A stretch of 64,000 bases of DNA from Chryseobacterium phocaeense (GCF_900169075.1 NZ_LT827015.1:1938158-2002157); one strand, 5' to 3'; counted from the stretch's first letter, positions 1 to 9,002 are shown. The notes: generated by a model not told the origin, from the sequence alone. Translations and numbers: made by a program.

Positions 1-2403
1 GCTGTTCAATCCCTGGTTATTGAAATTTCCTGCATGATTTATCGTAGTATTATCTGTAAATTTTGTAATGCTTCCTGTATTGACATCCCATTCTACAGTC
101 ACTTTTCCATTGGATACCCGGGTATCTGAGATCACGAACGGGCTTGCAGCTTTTGCTTCTTTTCCAATCACTTTATATACAGCGGAACCCAGCGGAGGAA
201 TATCTGATGCCATGAATACGGCCTTCCCGTCACTAAGTTTCTGTACCGGAATTTGATTACCCTTCGAATCCTGAACAGCATTTCCATCAGCCATATCGGA
301 AATGGTTACAGCTCCGCTTCGAGCCCACGATGAGGTATTGAATACGGCAATGCTTTTTGAGGAAGAACCGGTAATCGGTTTTAAGAGATCTTCGTCCAGC
401 GTATGAGCCAGAGTATTTCCATCCAATGAAAACTGTTTCTTTACTTTCCACTGATCGGTAACGAAGGGAAGATCAGGGGCTGTAATGCTGTTGAAAGCCC
501 CCCAGGTATGCTCGTGAAAAAGGATCACATTTCTCCAGGCATCATAAAATTTATCGGCATTATATTTTCCCGGATCTATCATTGAGTAAAGAGTGGTCAG
601 CTGCTGTAATTTAAGGCTGCTGTTTCTGTTAATCCCTTCCTCTTTCGCCGTAGACATCGCTCCATCCTCCCAATAAGGGCTGATATCCCCTTTTACCGTA
701 GGAATCTGGTTGCCATACCTTTTCTCGAAGGTTTCAAACATTTTTTCATTGGTACTCAATACAATTTTTGGAGATTCATATTTTTTGTTCCATTCGTCTA
801 CAAATTTTGACACAGACGGATCAATCGGTCCGTTATCCGCTACAATATTGTAACGCCATTGCACCATTTCATAAGGATAATTGGTTCTGGTAAGGTCTTC
901 CAGATATTCTGCAATTTTTTTCTGTCCGTTTTCAAAAACATCACCGGGATGAACTCCATGCCATGAAGAATAGCCTCTTCCTGCCGTCCAGAATAATATT
1001 TTTTCTTTACCGGAAGGTGATTCCCACCACACCGGACGATCGCCCCAGTTTTTCACAAAGTGCCCAACACGGTCTCCGAGATAAGGATTGCTTTTACCCA
1101 GATAGTTAGGGCCGCTGGAAAAATATTTTACCCCGGAGGCAGCCAATGCAGGAACTAAAGACCATGCAAAGCCGGGTACGTCAGACATCATGGCACTTTT
1201 AACAGATAAACCATATTTTTTTTCCAGTTTTTGTGCATATTCTGTATAGTGGAATAATTCCTCAGGCTGGCTCAATCCTGTTAAAATATTGGCATACATG
1301 GCCGATAGTCCGATACTTCCTTCTTTTACAGCTTTTACAAAAGACTGTATGTCTTCAGGGCTTGCTTTCTGCATAAAGTTTTCAACATCCCAAAGGGCTT
1401 CTACATTCCATTTGAAACGGGCTTCCTCTGGCAGATTACGGGTTTCTTCAATCATTTTGAGTGCATCGTAAATATTTTTGGTGTGAATTTTTTCTACTTC
1501 CGCCTGTAAATGAGAATATCCTACATCCGTATGTGAATGATGAATAAAGTACAGGGTCCGCGGCACTACTTTCTCAACCCCCAATGTTTTTATGTAAAGT
1601 TGCTGCTTTCCCGAGCTCACACTCAACTGTACGGAACTTTCTTTTGCCGGTACCGGAATTTCAAAACTTTTAACCCCATCTGGCATTGTAAAGGAATAGG
1701 TTTCCTGATTATTCACTTTAGCGGTTATTTTTTGATCTTTTCCAAAATGAAGTGTGGTAAGGGTTATAACCCGTCTTCCATCTTTCAGTATGAACGGTGT
1801 GAGTACTGCATCCATTTTTTCCTGAAATGTAAATTTGTAGGTCATAAACCAATCCCTGCTGTTTTGTGCATGCCCTGTCAGTTTCAGACGGAGAGGTTTT
1901 CCTGGGTTTACTTTATTAACCGGAATCCGTAAATAAGCAATGCCATAAGAGTCTTTTAAACCGTCTGTTTTGGTCTGATGAAATACAAAAGCCGTACTGT
2001 CAGCCGCTTTGGAAATCCAGTCCGACTGCTTATTGCCTGGTTGTGTGGTAAGGGTAAGTGCCTTTTGATCATTAATAGAAAGATCAAAATGACGTTCTCC
2101 CCCACTGGTTCCTGAAGAGTGCGATACCAGCCAGCTGAAATAAACATAAGGGCCGGAAGTTTTTACAGGTACCGGAGCCGTTTCCCATTCTATTATTTTG
2201 TTTCCATCTGTGGTGCGTGTAAGTAAGGCCTGAGTGGCATGTTCCGGAAATGCTGAAAAATAGCTGATATTTTCGCCGCTTATCTCACGGGCATATCCGC
2301 TTACAGATTCTATCTTACCAAAAAAAGGGACTTTTTTCTGCCCGTACATATGCTGAGCAGATACAATGAAAAGCAATAACAAAATGAAAAACCGGTTACT
2401 CAT
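1..2403 (-). CDS. GH38 alpha-mannosidase-like secreted glycoside hydrolase (partial)
   Basis: Translating the minus strand from the ATG at 2401-2403 gives an open frame of 801 codons that runs off the left edge, so the C-terminus is missing. A signal peptide is visible (MSNRFFILLLLFIVSAQ). An N-terminal beta-rich region of about 280 residues precedes the catalytic domain. The motif HHSHTDVGY at residues 288-296 matches the His/Asp zinc-binding motif at the start of GH38 domains, and D408 in MSDVPGF is the likely nucleophile by analogy with the DPFGH motif of lysosomal mannosidase. The protein probably cleaves alpha-mannosides outside the cytoplasm; the substrate is not evident. It lies 60 bp downstream of a GntR regulator on the same strand, so the two probably form one unit. 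GH38 assignment is confident; specificity is not. Confidence 0.82.
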   Translation of the reverse strand, partial: MSNRFFILLLLFIVSAQHMYGQKKVPFFGKIESVSGYAREISGENISYFSAFPEHATQALLTRTTDGNKIIEWETAPVPVKTSGPYVYFSWLVSHSSGTSGGERHFDLSINDQKALTLTTQPGNKQSDWISKAADSTAFVFHQTKTDGLKDSYGIAYLRIPVNKVNPGKPLRLKLTGHAQNSRDWFMTYKFTFQEKMDAVLTPFILKDGRRVITLTTLHFGKDQKITAKVNNQETYSFTMPDGVKSFEIPVPAKESSVQLSVSSGKQQLYIKTLGVEKVVPRTLYFIHHSHTDVGYSHLQAEVEKIHTKNIYDALKMIEETRNLPEEARFKWNVEALWDVENFMQKASPEDIQSFVKAVKEGSIGLSAMYANILTGLSQPEELFHYTEYAQKLEKKYGLSVKSAMMSDVPGFAWSLVPALAASGVKYFSSGPNYLGKSNPYLGDRVGHFVKNWGDRPVWWESPSGKEKILFWTAGRGYSSWHGVHPGDVFENGQKKIAEYLEDLTRTNYPYEMVQWRYNIVADNGPIDPSVSKFVDEWNKKYESPKIVLSTNEKMFETFEKRYGNQIPTVKGDISPYWEDGAMSTAKEEGINRNSSLKLQQLTTLYSMIDPGKYNADKFYDAWRNVILFHEHTWGAFNSITAPDLPFVTDQWKVKKQFSLDGNTLAHTLDEDLLKPITGSSSKSIAVFNTSSWARSGAVTISDMADGNAVQDSKGNQIPVQKLSDGKAVFMASDIPPLGSAVYKVIGKEAKAASPFVISDTRVSNGKVTVEWDVNTGSITKFTDNTTINHAGNFNNQGLNS

Positions 2404-2463
2404 AAGTTTTATATTTTAAGTTTTATGTAAGAATGTTTGAACATATATAAATAAAAATGAAAT

Positions 2464-3225
2464 CTAACTTTCAGAAGACTTGGCAATTTCAATGGTATAG
2501 GTGAATTTATCAGACCTGTAATATCCTATATTATATTCTACCGCCTTTCCATTGATGTCATACACAAAACGTTCCCGCTTTAATACAGGAAAACCGGCCG
2601 GTACTTTTAATTTCTTCCCTATCACTGTACCTGCCTGGCAGGCACTGATATTCTCCCTCGACTGATGCACCACTACCCCATGATGATCCTGCAGCATGGT
2701 ATACAAAGGGATATTGAAATCATCTTTATTGCTTAGTCCTATCCTTGGATGAAAATAACTTTCGAAATACACGATAGGTTCCTCGGCATTTTCTCCTTTT
2801 AATTTGGAGAGTTTGAATATCTTTTTGGCCGGAGAACAATCAAAAAAATTAAATATTGTTTCATTTGAGCTGACTGATTCTGTTTTCAGAAGCAGATTAA
2901 TCACCTCAACTCCCTTTTCCTGCATTTCTCTCGTGAAACTATACCAATGGTCCAATCCGGTTACCAAGCTTTTCTTTTCCGCAGCACGGGTTCCGATTCC
3001 TTTTTTCCGAACAATCAGTCCTTCGTGTTCCAGCTTATTGGTTGCCTGCCGGATTGTATTTCTTGAAACACCCCAAAGATTCGCGAGATCCACTTCTTTT
3101 GGAAGTAATGCACCTTTATTGTAAGGTTCTACTTTGATGAGCGAACGAAAAAGCTCTTCAACCTGTACATGTAAAGGTAACTTACTTTTATGATCAATGG
3201 TAAAATTCTTTGTTGGTATGTTCAT
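2464..3225 (-). CDS. GntR-family regulator with UTRA ligand domain
   Basis: This 253-residue protein has an N-terminal winged helix-turn-helix of GntR type at about residues 20-80 (core LWGVSRNTIRQATNKLEHEG) and a UTRA effector-binding fold over about residues 100-245, as in HutC/NagR-type repressors. UTRA domains usually bind sugar phosphates or other small metabolites. The gene sits immediately upstream of the GH38 hydrolase on the same strand, so it probably controls use of the glycan the hydrolase attacks; that is inference from position. A Bacteroidota -7 box lies about 17 bp upstream of the start. Length is normal for the family and no residues look damaged. Confidence 0.88.
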   Translation of the reverse strand: MNIPTKNFTIDHKSKLPLHVQVEELFRSLIKVEPYNKGALLPKEVDLANLWGVSRNTIRQATNKLEHEGLIVRKKGIGTRAAEKKSLVTGLDHWYSFTREMQEKGVEVINLLLKTESVSSNETIFNFFDCSPAKKIFKLSKLKGENAEEPIVYFESYFHPRIGLSNKDDFNIPLYTMLQDHHGVVVHQSRENISACQAGTVIGKKLKVPAGFPVLKRERFVYDINGKAVEYNIGYYRSDKFTYTIEIAKSSES

Positions 3226-3241
3226 ACATATAAAATTAGGA

Positions 3242-3249
3242 CAAATGTA
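3242..3249 (-). promoter_or_regulatory. -7 promoter element for the GntR gene
   Basis: The minus strand reads TACATTTG, a perfect match to the Bacteroidota -7 consensus TAnnTTTG, 16 bp before the ATG of the GntR gene. No clear -33 TTG was found at the right distance. Confidence 0.55.
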
Positions 3250-3344
3250 ATTATTTTTTCTTTTGGAATGATAAAAAATATAAAAAGTTTATTCTGAATA
3301 GTAAAAATAAAACGGAAACAACAAAGAATTGCAGTCTTATAAAA

Positions 3345-3409
3345 TAATAATCCCATTACAAATGCCTGCTTTGAATCATCAAAAGACAGCTTCTGTAACG
3401 GGATTATTA
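3345..3409 (-). terminator. Hairpin downstream of hisS
   Basis: Arms 3345-3360 and 3394-3409 are complementary at 15 of 16 positions (taataatcccattaca against tgtaacgggattatta), with a 33-base loop that could fold further. It lies just past the hisS stop and is followed on the minus strand by ATTATTATTTTAT. The loop is long for an intrinsic terminator, so it may instead protect the 3' end. Confidence 0.45.
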
Positions 3410-3423
3410 ATCTAAAATATTTT

Positions 3424-4776
3424 TTACAGGTCTAAAAACTCTTCCAGAGAAAGAGTCTTTTGTTCTCCTGCCTCAAGGTCTTTAAAAGTAACTGTTCCGT
3501 TTTTAACTTCTTCTTCACCTAAGAACACCAGGTTTTTAATCCCTTTCTTTTCTGCATAGGTGAACTGTTTGTTCAGTTTCGCATTTTCGGGATAGAGTTC
3601 GGCTGAAGTTCCTTTTTCTCTTAGCTGCATAATCAGTTTTAAAGCATCTGTAACACCTTCTCCTCCGAAATTAGCAAACAGGTATTCTATTTTCGATGAA
3701 GCTTCTTCAGGGAAAAGATTAAGCTCTTCCATCACCAGATATACCCTGTCTAAGCCAAATGAAATCCCGATTCCCGGAATATTTTTCACTCCGAAAACTT
3801 CCGTAAGGTTGTCATATCTTCCGCCGCCACCAATGGATCCCATAGCCACCTCATCAGCTTTCACCTCAAAGATAGCGCCTGTATAATAATCTAAACCTCT
3901 GGCTAAAGTAATATTAAACACCAGATTCTGCATATCTACTCCAAGGTTCAAAGATTGTGTAAGAACAAACTCCAGTTCTTCCACTCCTTTCAGACCAATT
4001 TCACTGGCTGCAAATTTTTCTTTCAGCTGAAGCAGATTTTCCAGTGCATCATCTGACTGGTTGAATAAAAATTCTAATTTATCAATGGATTCCTGGGATA
4101 TTTCTCTTTCCAATAGCTCCTTTACAACCCCTTCTTTTCCAATTTTGTCAAGTTTGTCCAAAGCCACAGTAAAATCAATCAGCTTATCTGTAATACCGGC
4201 ATATTCCGCTAAACCGGAAAGGATTTTTCTGTTGTTCATATGAATGGTCACAGGAATTCCAAGATCCGAGAATGATTTAAGATACAGCTGAACCAGATCT
4301 ACTTCCTGCAGCAGGCTTTCGCTTCCCACCACATCTGCATCGCATTGGTAAAACTCTCTGAATCTTCCTTTCTGGGGACGGTCTGCTCTCCAAACCGGCT
4401 GAATTTGATAGCGTTTGAATGGAAAAGTTAGTTTACCATGATTCATTGCTACAAATCTTGCAAAAGGCACGGTAAGATCATAACGTAGAGCTTTATCAGA
4501 GATCTGGGAGATAAGTTTCTGATGGTTTTTATTGTCCCAATCTTCCTGATTTACTTTTGATGCATACTCTCCTGAATTTAAAATTTTAAAAATCAGTCGA
4601 TCACCTTCTTCTCCATACTTTCCCGTTAATGTAGAAAGATTTTCAAAGCTTGGTGTTTCCAGTGGCTGAAACCCAAATAATTCGAAATTATTCTGTAAAA
4701 TATTAATGATATATTTTCTTCTGGAAACTTCCTGTGCTGTAAAATCTCTCGTTCCTTTTGCTAAACTTGGCTTCAT
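3424..4776 (-). CDS. hisS: Histidyl-tRNA synthetase
   Basis: Class II aminoacyl-tRNA synthetase of 450 residues that charges tRNA-His. Visible motifs in order: [11 protein letters not shown] (98-108), the motif 2 loop from [12 protein letters not shown] into EFYQCD (128-146), the histidine-specific [10 protein letters not shown] (291-300), GGGGRYDNL (317-325), and motif 3 [11 protein letters not shown] (335-345). The last ~90 residues form the anticodon-binding domain. Length agrees with the family. A TACTTTTG -7 box lies at 4849-4856, and the neighbouring genes HRDC and ssb are separated by a terminator, so hisS is probably transcribed on its own. Confidence 0.97.
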   Translation of the reverse strand: MKPSLAKGTRDFTAQEVSRRKYIINILQNNFELFGFQPLETPSFENLSTLTGKYGEEGDRLIFKILNSGEYASKVNQEDWDNKNHQKLISQISDKALRYDLTVPFARFVAMNHGKLTFPFKRYQIQPVWRADRPQKGRFREFYQCDADVVGSESLLQEVDLVQLYLKSFSDLGIPVTIHMNNRKILSGLAEYAGITDKLIDFTVALDKLDKIGKEGVVKELLEREISQESIDKLEFLFNQSDDALENLLQLKEKFAASEIGLKGVEELEFVLTQSLNLGVDMQNLVFNITLARGLDYYTGAIFEVKADEVAMGSIGGGGRYDNLTEVFGVKNIPGIGISFGLDRVYLVMEELNLFPEEASSKIEYLFANFGGEGVTDALKLIMQLREKGTSAELYPENAKLNKQFTYAEKKGIKNLVFLGEEEVKNGTVTFKDLEAGEQKTLSLEEFLDL

Positions 4777-4848
4777 TTTATAATTGATAAATGATAATAA
4801 TAATTAATTGCCCTTAAACAGATCCAAAGCTTTAAACCTCAAGAGGTA

Positions 4849-4856
4849 CAAAAGTA
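4849..4856 (-). promoter_or_regulatory. -7 promoter element for hisS
   Basis: The minus strand reads TACTTTTG, matching TAnnTTTG, 72 bp before the hisS ATG. No convincing -33 TTG is seen. Confidence 0.5.
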
Positions 4857-4973
4857 AACCACTTAAGTTACATTGAAGTTTATCCTAAAAATGCTTTAAA
4901 AGAACACTTAAGTTTGGATCAATTAATAGGCCTTGCAAAAATAAGGAATTGAAAGGACTTTTCCGAAACATAA

Positions 4974-5002
4974 AAAGCTGAAGAAGCAATCTTCTCCAGC
5001 TT
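4974..5002 (-). terminator. Terminator after the HRDC gene
   Basis: On the minus strand, arm AAGCTG-GAGAAG pairs with CTTCTT-CAGCTT (one G-U pair) around the loop ATTG, followed by TTTTTA. It lies 32 bp past the HRDC stop and fits an intrinsic terminator. Confidence 0.75.
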
Positions 5003-5033
5003 ACGATGTATTGTTATTGTTTCATCGGGAAAA

Positions 5034-5489
5034 TCAGACACTTTCAAGAATCTCAAGGATTTCTTCACCATAATTTTCAATCTTATGTTTTCCGAAACCT
5101 TTAATATCCAGCAGTTCTTCTTTCTTTACAGGCTTGTACTTGGCCACAGACATGAGTTCTTTGTTGCTCGCAATGAAATAAGTGGGGAGGTTCTGTTCTT
5201 TCGCCTTCTCAGATCTCCAATACTTCAGGGCATTTAGAATTTTTTCTTCGTCGGAGCTTAAAACATCATGTTCTGCAGAATATTTTACTGCCTTTGGTTC
5301 CTTCACTGTATTTTTAACTGTTTTCAGTTCTTCAAAATACAGGATGACGGACCAATAACATTCATCATTTACAAAAGCGGTCTCCACCTTTATAATTTCA
5401 TTCACTTCCAGGAAATCATCAAGCATCTTCTGATCTTTATACAAAAATTCTTTGGGAAGTCTGATTTTAAAAACTTTTACTTTCATCAT
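5034..5489 (-). CDS. HRDC-domain protein
   Basis: This 151-residue protein ends in an HRDC domain (about residues 80-150), the helicase-and-RNase-D C-terminal fold that helps bind nucleic acid. Typical features are LNALKYWRSEKAKEQNLP, PTYFIASNKELM and the LDIKGFGKHKIENYG helix-hairpin region. The N-terminal 70 residues (MMKVKVFKIRLPKEF onward) are predicted alpha/beta and were not matched to a named family. No helicase or nuclease motif is present, so it is a free-standing HRDC protein, a type often seen in Bacteroidota. It starts 13 bp after ssb on the same strand, suggesting co-transcription and a DNA-related role. The second Met is an equally possible start. Confidence 0.85.
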   Translation of the reverse strand: MMKVKVFKIRLPKEFLYKDQKMLDDFLEVNEIIKVETAFVNDECYWSVILYFEELKTVKNTVKEPKAVKYSAEHDVLSSDEEKILNALKYWRSEKAKEQNLPTYFIASNKELMSVAKYKPVKKEELLDIKGFGKHKIENYGEEILEILESV

Positions 5490-5502
5490 TTGTGTTTTTA
5501 GA

Positions 5503-5835
5503 TTATTTGCCTCCTAAAAGCAAGATCTCATCTACTCTGATTTCTGTTATATACTTTTTAACACCATCCTTATCATCATACGATCGATATGTAAGCTTTC
5601 CTTCAACTGCAATTTCTTTTCCTTTAGAAACATACTTCTGAAAGATCTCAGCCGTTTTCCCGAAAGCAATCAGATTGTGCCATTGGGTCTCTTCCACTTT
5701 TTCGCCTTTTGCATTGGTGTAATGGTCGCTGGTGGCTAAAGACACACTTGCTTTTACATTTCCGTTTTCGAAGTTCATCATTTCTACTTCTTTTCCTGTG
5801 TAACCAATTAATGTTACTTTGTTTCTTAGTGACAT
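5503..5835 (-). CDS. ssb: Single-stranded DNA-binding protein, short form
   Basis: A 110-residue OB-fold SSB: MSLRNKVTLIGYTGKEVE at the N-terminus, then TQWHNLIAFGKTAEIFQKYV and KGKEIAVEGKLTYRSYDD, which match the conserved core of bacterial SSB. It coats single-stranded DNA during replication and repair. The protein ends right after the OB fold (EILLLGGK) and lacks the flexible tail and acidic DDDIPF-like tip that recruits partner proteins. Bacteroidota often carry a longer SSB elsewhere plus a short paralogue like this one; whether this is the essential copy cannot be told here. It heads a likely two-gene unit with the HRDC gene. Confidence 0.93.
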   Translation of the reverse strand: MSLRNKVTLIGYTGKEVEMMNFENGNVKASVSLATSDHYTNAKGEKVEETQWHNLIAFGKTAEIFQKYVSKGKEIAVEGKLTYRSYDDKDGVKKYITEIRVDEILLLGGK

Positions 5836-6219
5836 AGCTTTAAAATTTTTAAGATTAATAATTCAGATAAGAGACGTTCACTGTCTTTCTCAAATCTCTG
5901 TTGCAAAGATGGTCACAGCGCAGCAGCTTAGTCGGTTATAAACTATTTAAATTCGTTTGTAATCGTTTGTAACCGGATAAATACCTAAAAAACAGCATCA
6001 TTGGATGAAAGTCGCAAAAGATTAACTACTAATTTATTTTTCTATCAATTCATAAAAACTTAGTTTTTGTTATTATCAGATAAAATTTTAAATCATTTTT
6101 TATTATTCTTTTAATTTTCTATTTCAGTTCTTGTGGATTACGATTTTGGACAACATAATTAGGCATAATTTTATCCGTTTGCAACCGGATAATTCAGTAT
6201 CTTTGAGGAAACATCCTGT
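5836..6219. other. Divergent intergenic region between ssb and the arginase-family gene
   Basis: 384 bp without a gene. It contains the ssb leader, a 16-mer (gtttgtaaccggataa) at 5965-5980 that recurs with one change at 6177-6192, AT-rich filler at 6000-6120, and the promoter of the arginase-family gene at the right edge. No small ORF looks convincing. Confidence 0.6.
6171..6205 (+). promoter_or_regulatory. Promoter with overlapping operator for the arginase-family operon
   Basis: A -33 TTG at 6179-6181, 16 bp, then TATCTTTG at 6198-6205, 15 bp before the ATG at 6220. A perfect dyad TTATCCG-N8-CGGATAA (6171-6192) covers the -33 element and is placed like a repressor site. A related half occurs at 5965-5980. 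The binding protein is unknown. Confidence 0.65.
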
Positions 6220-7125
6220 ATGAAAAGGGATATCATCATCTTTGAGTTTCCTCTCAATCTCGGACTGAAGAAAAAAGAACATGAATCTGAGCCTGGTGTA
6301 AAAAAACTTCCGGACTGGCTCAGGAAATTTGATTTTCACAAAAAAATCAATCCCAGTACTGTTTACAGACTCGATGCACCGGAATATAAAATGGAGCTTG
6401 ATAAGGCATCAGGTGTTTTAAATGCGGATGAAATTATTAAATATGCTCAAAAACAGGCAGATCTTATCCTGAATAATCATCAGAAAGGTGCATTACACAT
6501 TATGCTGGGCGGTGATTGCAGCATCCTGATCGGCTCAGCGCTGGCTTTAAAGAAGCTTGGTAATTTCGGATTGTTTTATCTGGACGGACATACAGATTTT
6601 ATCCCACCAAATCTCTCCTCTACCGCAGCTGCTGCAGGAATGGACCTCGCCATTATTACAGGAACAGGGCATGAAAAATTAACCAATATTCAGGGACTTA
6701 AGCCTTACTTTTTGGAGGAAAATATTTTCTGCGCCGGAAATGCGGAAACGGACGATGAGGAATATGTACACCAGATCGTTCAATCTGATATCCATTATTT
6801 TGATCTTCCTCATCTCCGGAAAAATGGTTTTGGAAAAACGGCAGCAGATTTCCTGAAAATGGTTGAAGAGAAAAGCCTTGATGGATTCTTTATCCACCTC
6901 GACGTCGATGTTTTAAAAGACGGACTGATGCCCGCAGTAGACAGTAGAATGGAGGAAGGTATTGATTATAAAAACCTTCATGAAATCCTGATCCCATTGA
7001 TTCACTCTCCGCTATGTTTTGGAATAGAAATAACCATCCTGGATCCGGATTATGATGAAGACGGAATGTACACAAAACCTTTTGTGAAAAATTTAATTCA
7101 AATTATAACAAATAAAGAAGATTAA
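6220..7125 (+). CDS. Arginase/agmatinase-family ureohydrolase
   Basis: 301 residues with the ureohydrolase metal-site motifs: GGDCS (97-101), DGHTD (122-126), HLDVDVL (D228, D230) and GIEIT (E270). Family members use a two-manganese centre to hydrolyse the C-N bond of arginine, agmatine, formiminoglutamate and related guanidino compounds. The usual first motif is GGDHS, whose His binds one manganese; here it is Cys100, a replacement seen in some arginase-family branches, so the substrate cannot be assigned. It heads the operon and its stop overlaps the next start by one base (TAATG). The promoter carries a dyad that may be an operator. Confidence 0.85.
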   Translation: MKRDIIIFEFPLNLGLKKKEHESEPGVKKLPDWLRKFDFHKKINPSTVYRLDAPEYKMELDKASGVLNADEIIKYAQKQADLILNNHQKGALHIMLGGDCSILIGSALALKKLGNFGLFYLDGHTDFIPPNLSSTAAAAGMDLAIITGTGHEKLTNIQGLKPYFLEENIFCAGNAETDDEEYVHQIVQSDIHYFDLPHLRKNGFGKTAADFLKMVEEKSLDGFFIHLDVDVLKDGLMPAVDSRMEEGIDYKNLHEILIPLIHSPLCFGIEITILDPDYDEDGMYTKPFVKNLIQIITNKED

Positions 7126-7727
7126 TGAAGAAGACTATTAAACGAACGTTGAGAGTATCCAAATACGTGATCTATAAAGAAACCCTGGTAGATTACAAAG
7201 AACATTTCTGGTCATTTCTGGGAGCATTCGTAGGAATAGGGATTATTGCATTTATCCAGTCGCATTCCTTATCTGCCACCGAAAATATATTCCTGATCGG
7301 ATCTTTCGGGGCATCCAGTGTTCTGATCTACGGTGCCATCCAGAGTCCCCTGGCCCAGCCCAGAAATTTAGTTGGCGGACACGTTATTTCCGCACTAGTC
7401 GGAGTTACCGTTTATAAAATCGTTCCTGATATTATCTGGTTATCTGCCCCTTTGGCTGTAGCATTTTCCATTGTGCTGATGCAGTATACCAAGACCCTTC
7501 ATCCTCCCGGAGGAGCCACAGCCCTGATTGCGGTAAGCTCCACAGGAAAAATTCCGGAACTGGGCTATTGGTATGTTGTTTCTCCTGTTCTGACAGGTTG
7601 TATTATTCTTTTACTGGCTGCTCTTTTCTTCAATAATATCACCCCGAACAGAAGCTACCCTTCCCACAGCAGATTCAAACGGTTATTAAAGAAAAAACAC
7701 AGCCATCCACACAAACTGAAAAAATAA
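7125..7727 (+). CDS. HPP-family membrane protein
   Basis: 200 residues with about five hydrophobic segments from residue 28 to 170 and the family signature LHPPGGATAL at 126-134, preceded by the related loop QPRNLVGGH. HPP proteins are integral membrane proteins; some plant and cyanobacterial members act as nitrite transporters, but most bacterial ones have no tested function. The basic tail (KKKHSHPHKLKK) should be cytoplasmic. The start codon overlaps the stop of the arginase-family gene, so the two are translationally coupled, which hints at shared nitrogen metabolism without proving it. Confidence 0.85.
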   Translation: MKKTIKRTLRVSKYVIYKETLVDYKEHFWSFLGAFVGIGIIAFIQSHSLSATENIFLIGSFGASSVLIYGAIQSPLAQPRNLVGGHVISALVGVTVYKIVPDIIWLSAPLAVAFSIVLMQYTKTLHPPGGATALIAVSSTGKIPELGYWYVVSPVLTGCIILLLAALFFNNITPNRSYPSHSRFKRLLKKKHSHPHKLKK

Positions 7728-7732
7728 AAAAC

Positions 7733-8080
7733 ATGAACTGTCTTGAATGTGGCGAAAAAATTATAGGAAGGTCAGATAAAAAATTCTGCAATGACGCCTG
7801 CCGGAATGCCTACAATAATAAGCAGAATAAGGATTCTACCAACCTCATGCGCAATGTGAATAACAAGCTGCGCAAGAATTACCGAATCCTTCTGGAACTG
7901 AATACAGACGGCAAAGCAAAAATAGCCAGGTCAAGAATGGATACTTTAGGGTTTGATTTTGATTATTTTACCAACCTGAAAGTATATAAAAACGGCTCTG
8001 AATATAGATTCATCTATGATTACGGCTATAAAATACTTGAAGATGATTTTATCCTGATCGTAAAAAACCAGACACCATAA
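7733..8080 (+). CDS. Small zinc-ribbon-like protein, function unknown
   Basis: 115 residues. The N-terminus MNCLECGEKIIGRSDKKFCNDAC-R contains two pairs of cysteines (C3, C6 and C19, C23 approximately) that look like a treble-clef or zinc-ribbon site, followed by RNAYNNKQN as in DUF2116-type proteins. The remaining part is basic then mixed alpha/beta. Nucleic-acid binding is possible but not shown. It starts 5 bp after the HPP gene, so it is part of the same operon. No named function is known to me. Confidence 0.75.
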   Translation: MNCLECGEKIIGRSDKKFCNDACRNAYNNKQNKDSTNLMRNVNNKLRKNYRILLELNTDGKAKIARSRMDTLGFDFDYFTNLKVYKNGSEYRFIYDYGYKILEDDFILIVKNQTP

Positions 8081-8096
8081 TTTCTAAAAAAATAGT

Positions 8097-9002
8097 ATGA
8101 AAGAAATCGTTCTGATAACCGGCGCCGGGGGTATGATTGCCCGTAAGCTGTCCGAAAAAATAAAGGAAGAATATACGGTAAGATTCCTCACCAGAAAGAA
8201 AAAGCATGATCATGATTTTGAATGGGACATTAAAAACGGAACAATTGATGAGGCCGCTTTAGATAATGTTTCCCACATTATTCATCTGGCCGGAGCCAAT
8301 ATTTCTGAAAAACGCTGGACTAAGGAACGAAAACAGGAACTTATTTCCAGCCGCGTAGATTCTGCTGCCCTTCTTTTAGAGACTGTAAGAAAGAAAAATA
8401 TTAAACTTAAATCTTTTATTTCTGCTTCGGGAATTAATTATTATGGAACCGTGACCACAAATGAAATCTATACTGAGGACGATCCGCCCGGAAATGATTT
8501 TCTCAGCGAGGTAGTGGTTTTATGGGAAAGAGCGGCCGATGATTTTAAGGAACAGAATCTTGCCGAAAGAGTGGTGAAAATAAGAACAGCTGTAGTTTTG
8601 TCCAAAGAAGACGGCGCATTAAAAAAGATGCTTCCCACTATACGAGCCGGCGTAGGTTCAGCTTTAGGAAGCGGAAAACAGTATATGCCATGGATTCATA
8701 TTAACGATATCTGTTCGATCTACGAAACAGCCTTAAAAAATCCAGCTATTGACGGAGCGTACAATGCCGTTTCTCCTCAGCATACCACCAATGAAAATCT
8801 GACAAAGAAAATTGCAGAAGTACTGAAAAAGCCCCTTTTTATGCCTAATGTTCCCGGATTTGTTTTAAAGCTAATCTTTGGAGAACTGGCAGATGCTTTG
8901 CTGGAAGGCTCAAGAGCTTCTTCAGAAAAAATACAGAAAGCAGGATTTAGTTTTACACATCCGGACCTGAAAGAAGCACTGGAAAATTTATTAAGAGCCT
9001 GA
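8097..9002 (+). CDS. TIGR01777-family NAD(P)-binding epimerase-like protein
   Basis: 301 residues, Rossmann-type extended SDR fold. The dinucleotide-binding glycines are in ITGAGGMIARKL near residues 7-18; SASGINYYG gives the SDR Ser/Tyr region; and the typical YfcH/SDR39U1 motifs RTAVVLSKEDGALKKM and MPWIHINDIC follow, ending with the DUF1731-like C-terminal part (LKLIFGELADALLEGSRASS). Members are cytoplasmic oxidoreductase-like proteins of unknown substrate. It lies 16 bp after the zinc-ribbon gene and 4 bp before the Crp-like regulator. Confidence 0.9.
   Translation: MKEIVLITGAGGMIARKLSEKIKEEYTVRFLTRKKKHDHDFEWDIKNGTIDEAALDNVSHIIHLAGANISEKRWTKERKQELISSRVDSAALLLETVRKKNIKLKSFISASGINYYGTVTTNEIYTEDDPPGNDFLSEVVVLWERAADDFKEQNLAERVVKIRTAVVLSKEDGALKKMLPTIRAGVGSALGSGKQYMPWIHINDICSIYETALKNPAIDGAYNAVSPQHTTNENLTKKIAEVLKKPLFMPNVPGFVLKLIFGELADALLEGSRASSEKIQKAGFSFTHPDLKEALENLLRA

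Noticed and set aside
1537..1932. 131-residue plus-strand frame inside the GH38 gene
   Set aside because: It is a shadow of the minus-strand GH38 frame, which carries the zinc motif and is open over 801 codons.
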